NCBI GenBank assembly: GCA_048499805.1
Contig: JASNZF010000001.1
Span: forward strand, 186,001 to 250,000
Reading direction: 5' to 3'
Length of the DNA: 64,000 nt
Source: JAWXBA01 sp048499805
Lineage (GTDB): Bacteria > Gemmatimonadota > Gemmatimonadetes > Gemmatimonadales > GWC2-71-9
This document shows positions 63,779 through 64,000 of the stretch, one piece after another. Each line of letters starts with the position of its first letter. Positions within the stretch are counted from its first letter, which is position 1. The notes beneath the pieces were generated by a model, which was not told the DNA's origin, did no database searches, and worked only from the letters and a program-made list of their open reading frames with translations. Position numbers and translations under genes: made by a program.

Positions 63779-64000
63779 TCACGACGCGGGGTCGGCGTCC
63801 TCTACCTGCCAGGCCCCCTGCACCGTGGCCGTGACATGCCACCGGGCACCCACGACGAGGTGCCAGATATCCGAGTCGCTGCCCTCGATTCCTGCGATGC
63901 GGAACTGATGTGAGCCGATCCGCAGCTCCAGTGTCATCTCGGGTTCTCGGAGCACGACCTGCTCAAGGACCTGGCCGTAGAGGGGCTCGCAGACCGCGAG
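63779..64000 (-). CDS. Unknown protein, C-terminal part, truncated by the window end
   Basis: The minus-strand frame entering at base 64000 stays open for 73 codons to a TGA at 63779-63781, with strongly GC-rich third positions as in neighbouring genes. It includes 'LELRIGSHQFRIAGIEG' and 'IWHLVVGARWHVTATVQGAW', which look like beta-strand-rich protein. No family is recognised. Between it and the Uma2 gene (63518-63778) I see two small hairpins (CATCGCTTCAGCGATG near 63644-63659 and one near 63672-63690) but no gene. Confidence 0.5.
   Translation of the reverse strand, partial: LAVCEPLYGQVLEQVVLREPEMTLELRIGSHQFRIAGIEGSDSDIWHLVVGARWHVTATVQGAWQVEDADPAS

Overview
The window is a dense, GC-rich chromosomal segment of a Gram-negative bacterium. 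Outer-membrane barrels, lipoprotein and Tat signals, many GTG starts and very high third-position GC all point that way. The protein sequences look most like Gemmatimonadota to me. That is an impression from the sequences: there is no rRNA here, I saw no tRNA or CRISPR array, and I saw no phage or insertion-sequence genes.

Layout. 1-1.7 kb: the end of a secretion adaptor and a MacB/FtsX-type permease. 1.9-5.9 kb: PHP-domain membrane protein, FabH, an amidotransferase-like protein, an acetyltransferase and a small membrane protein. 6.1-9.4 kb: a YggX-like protein, then a minus-strand envelope-stress-like unit (ECF sigma, zinc anti-sigma, PDZ protein, outer-membrane protein). 9.7-12.7 kb: M20 peptidase, DUF411 protein, fatty-acid desaturase. 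12.8-19.4 kb: a complete minus-strand histidine operon, hisG-D-C-H-A-B-F/I/E, with start/stop overlaps throughout. It has a His-rich leader peptide and a terminator in front, and ends in a HisF-HisI-HisE fusion. 19.6-24.6 kb: rhomboid protease, SLC13 transporter, LeuRS. 24.7-30.3 kb: chemoreceptor, cysteine synthase, SelO, proline dehydrogenase. 30.4-35.6 kb: lipoprotein, then a minus-strand run with DUF502, class V aminotransferase, nicotinamidase-like and nicotinate phosphoribosyltransferase genes (NAD salvage) and a TPR-like membrane protein. 35.7-42.3 kb: Tat-exported glycosylasparaginase, outer-membrane barrel, thioredoxin-like protein, hybrid histidine kinase, PepSY protein. 42.5-45.9 kb: a two-subunit molybdenum hydroxylase and a Tat-signal DsrE-like protein. 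46-52.3 kb: membrane proteins, a decayed methyltransferase pseudogene, NmrA-like and VOC proteins, an FG-GAP propeller, an ornithine cyclodeaminase homologue. 52.4-56.8 kb: a glycoside-hydrolase-like lipoprotein, a saccharopine-dehydrogenase-like enzyme, TetR, a PD40 lipoprotein. 56.8-62.7 kb: a minus-strand run gyrA - PLP dehydratase - diguanylate cyclase - Ser/Thr kinase - PD40 lipoprotein, tightly packed. 63-64 kb: Uma2-family protein and the end of an unknown gene.

Most striking signals. (1) A probable histidine attenuator: a 25-codon leader ORF with seven His in eight consecutive codons, then a strong terminator, directly upstream of hisG. (2) A single 468-residue HisF-HisI-HisE protein. 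(3) A family of short G-rich tandem tracts (7-8 bp units) in many intergenic gaps, often as inverted pairs around a core. (4) Translational coupling of gyrA to signalling genes. (5) A methyltransferase pseudogene with several visible lesions.
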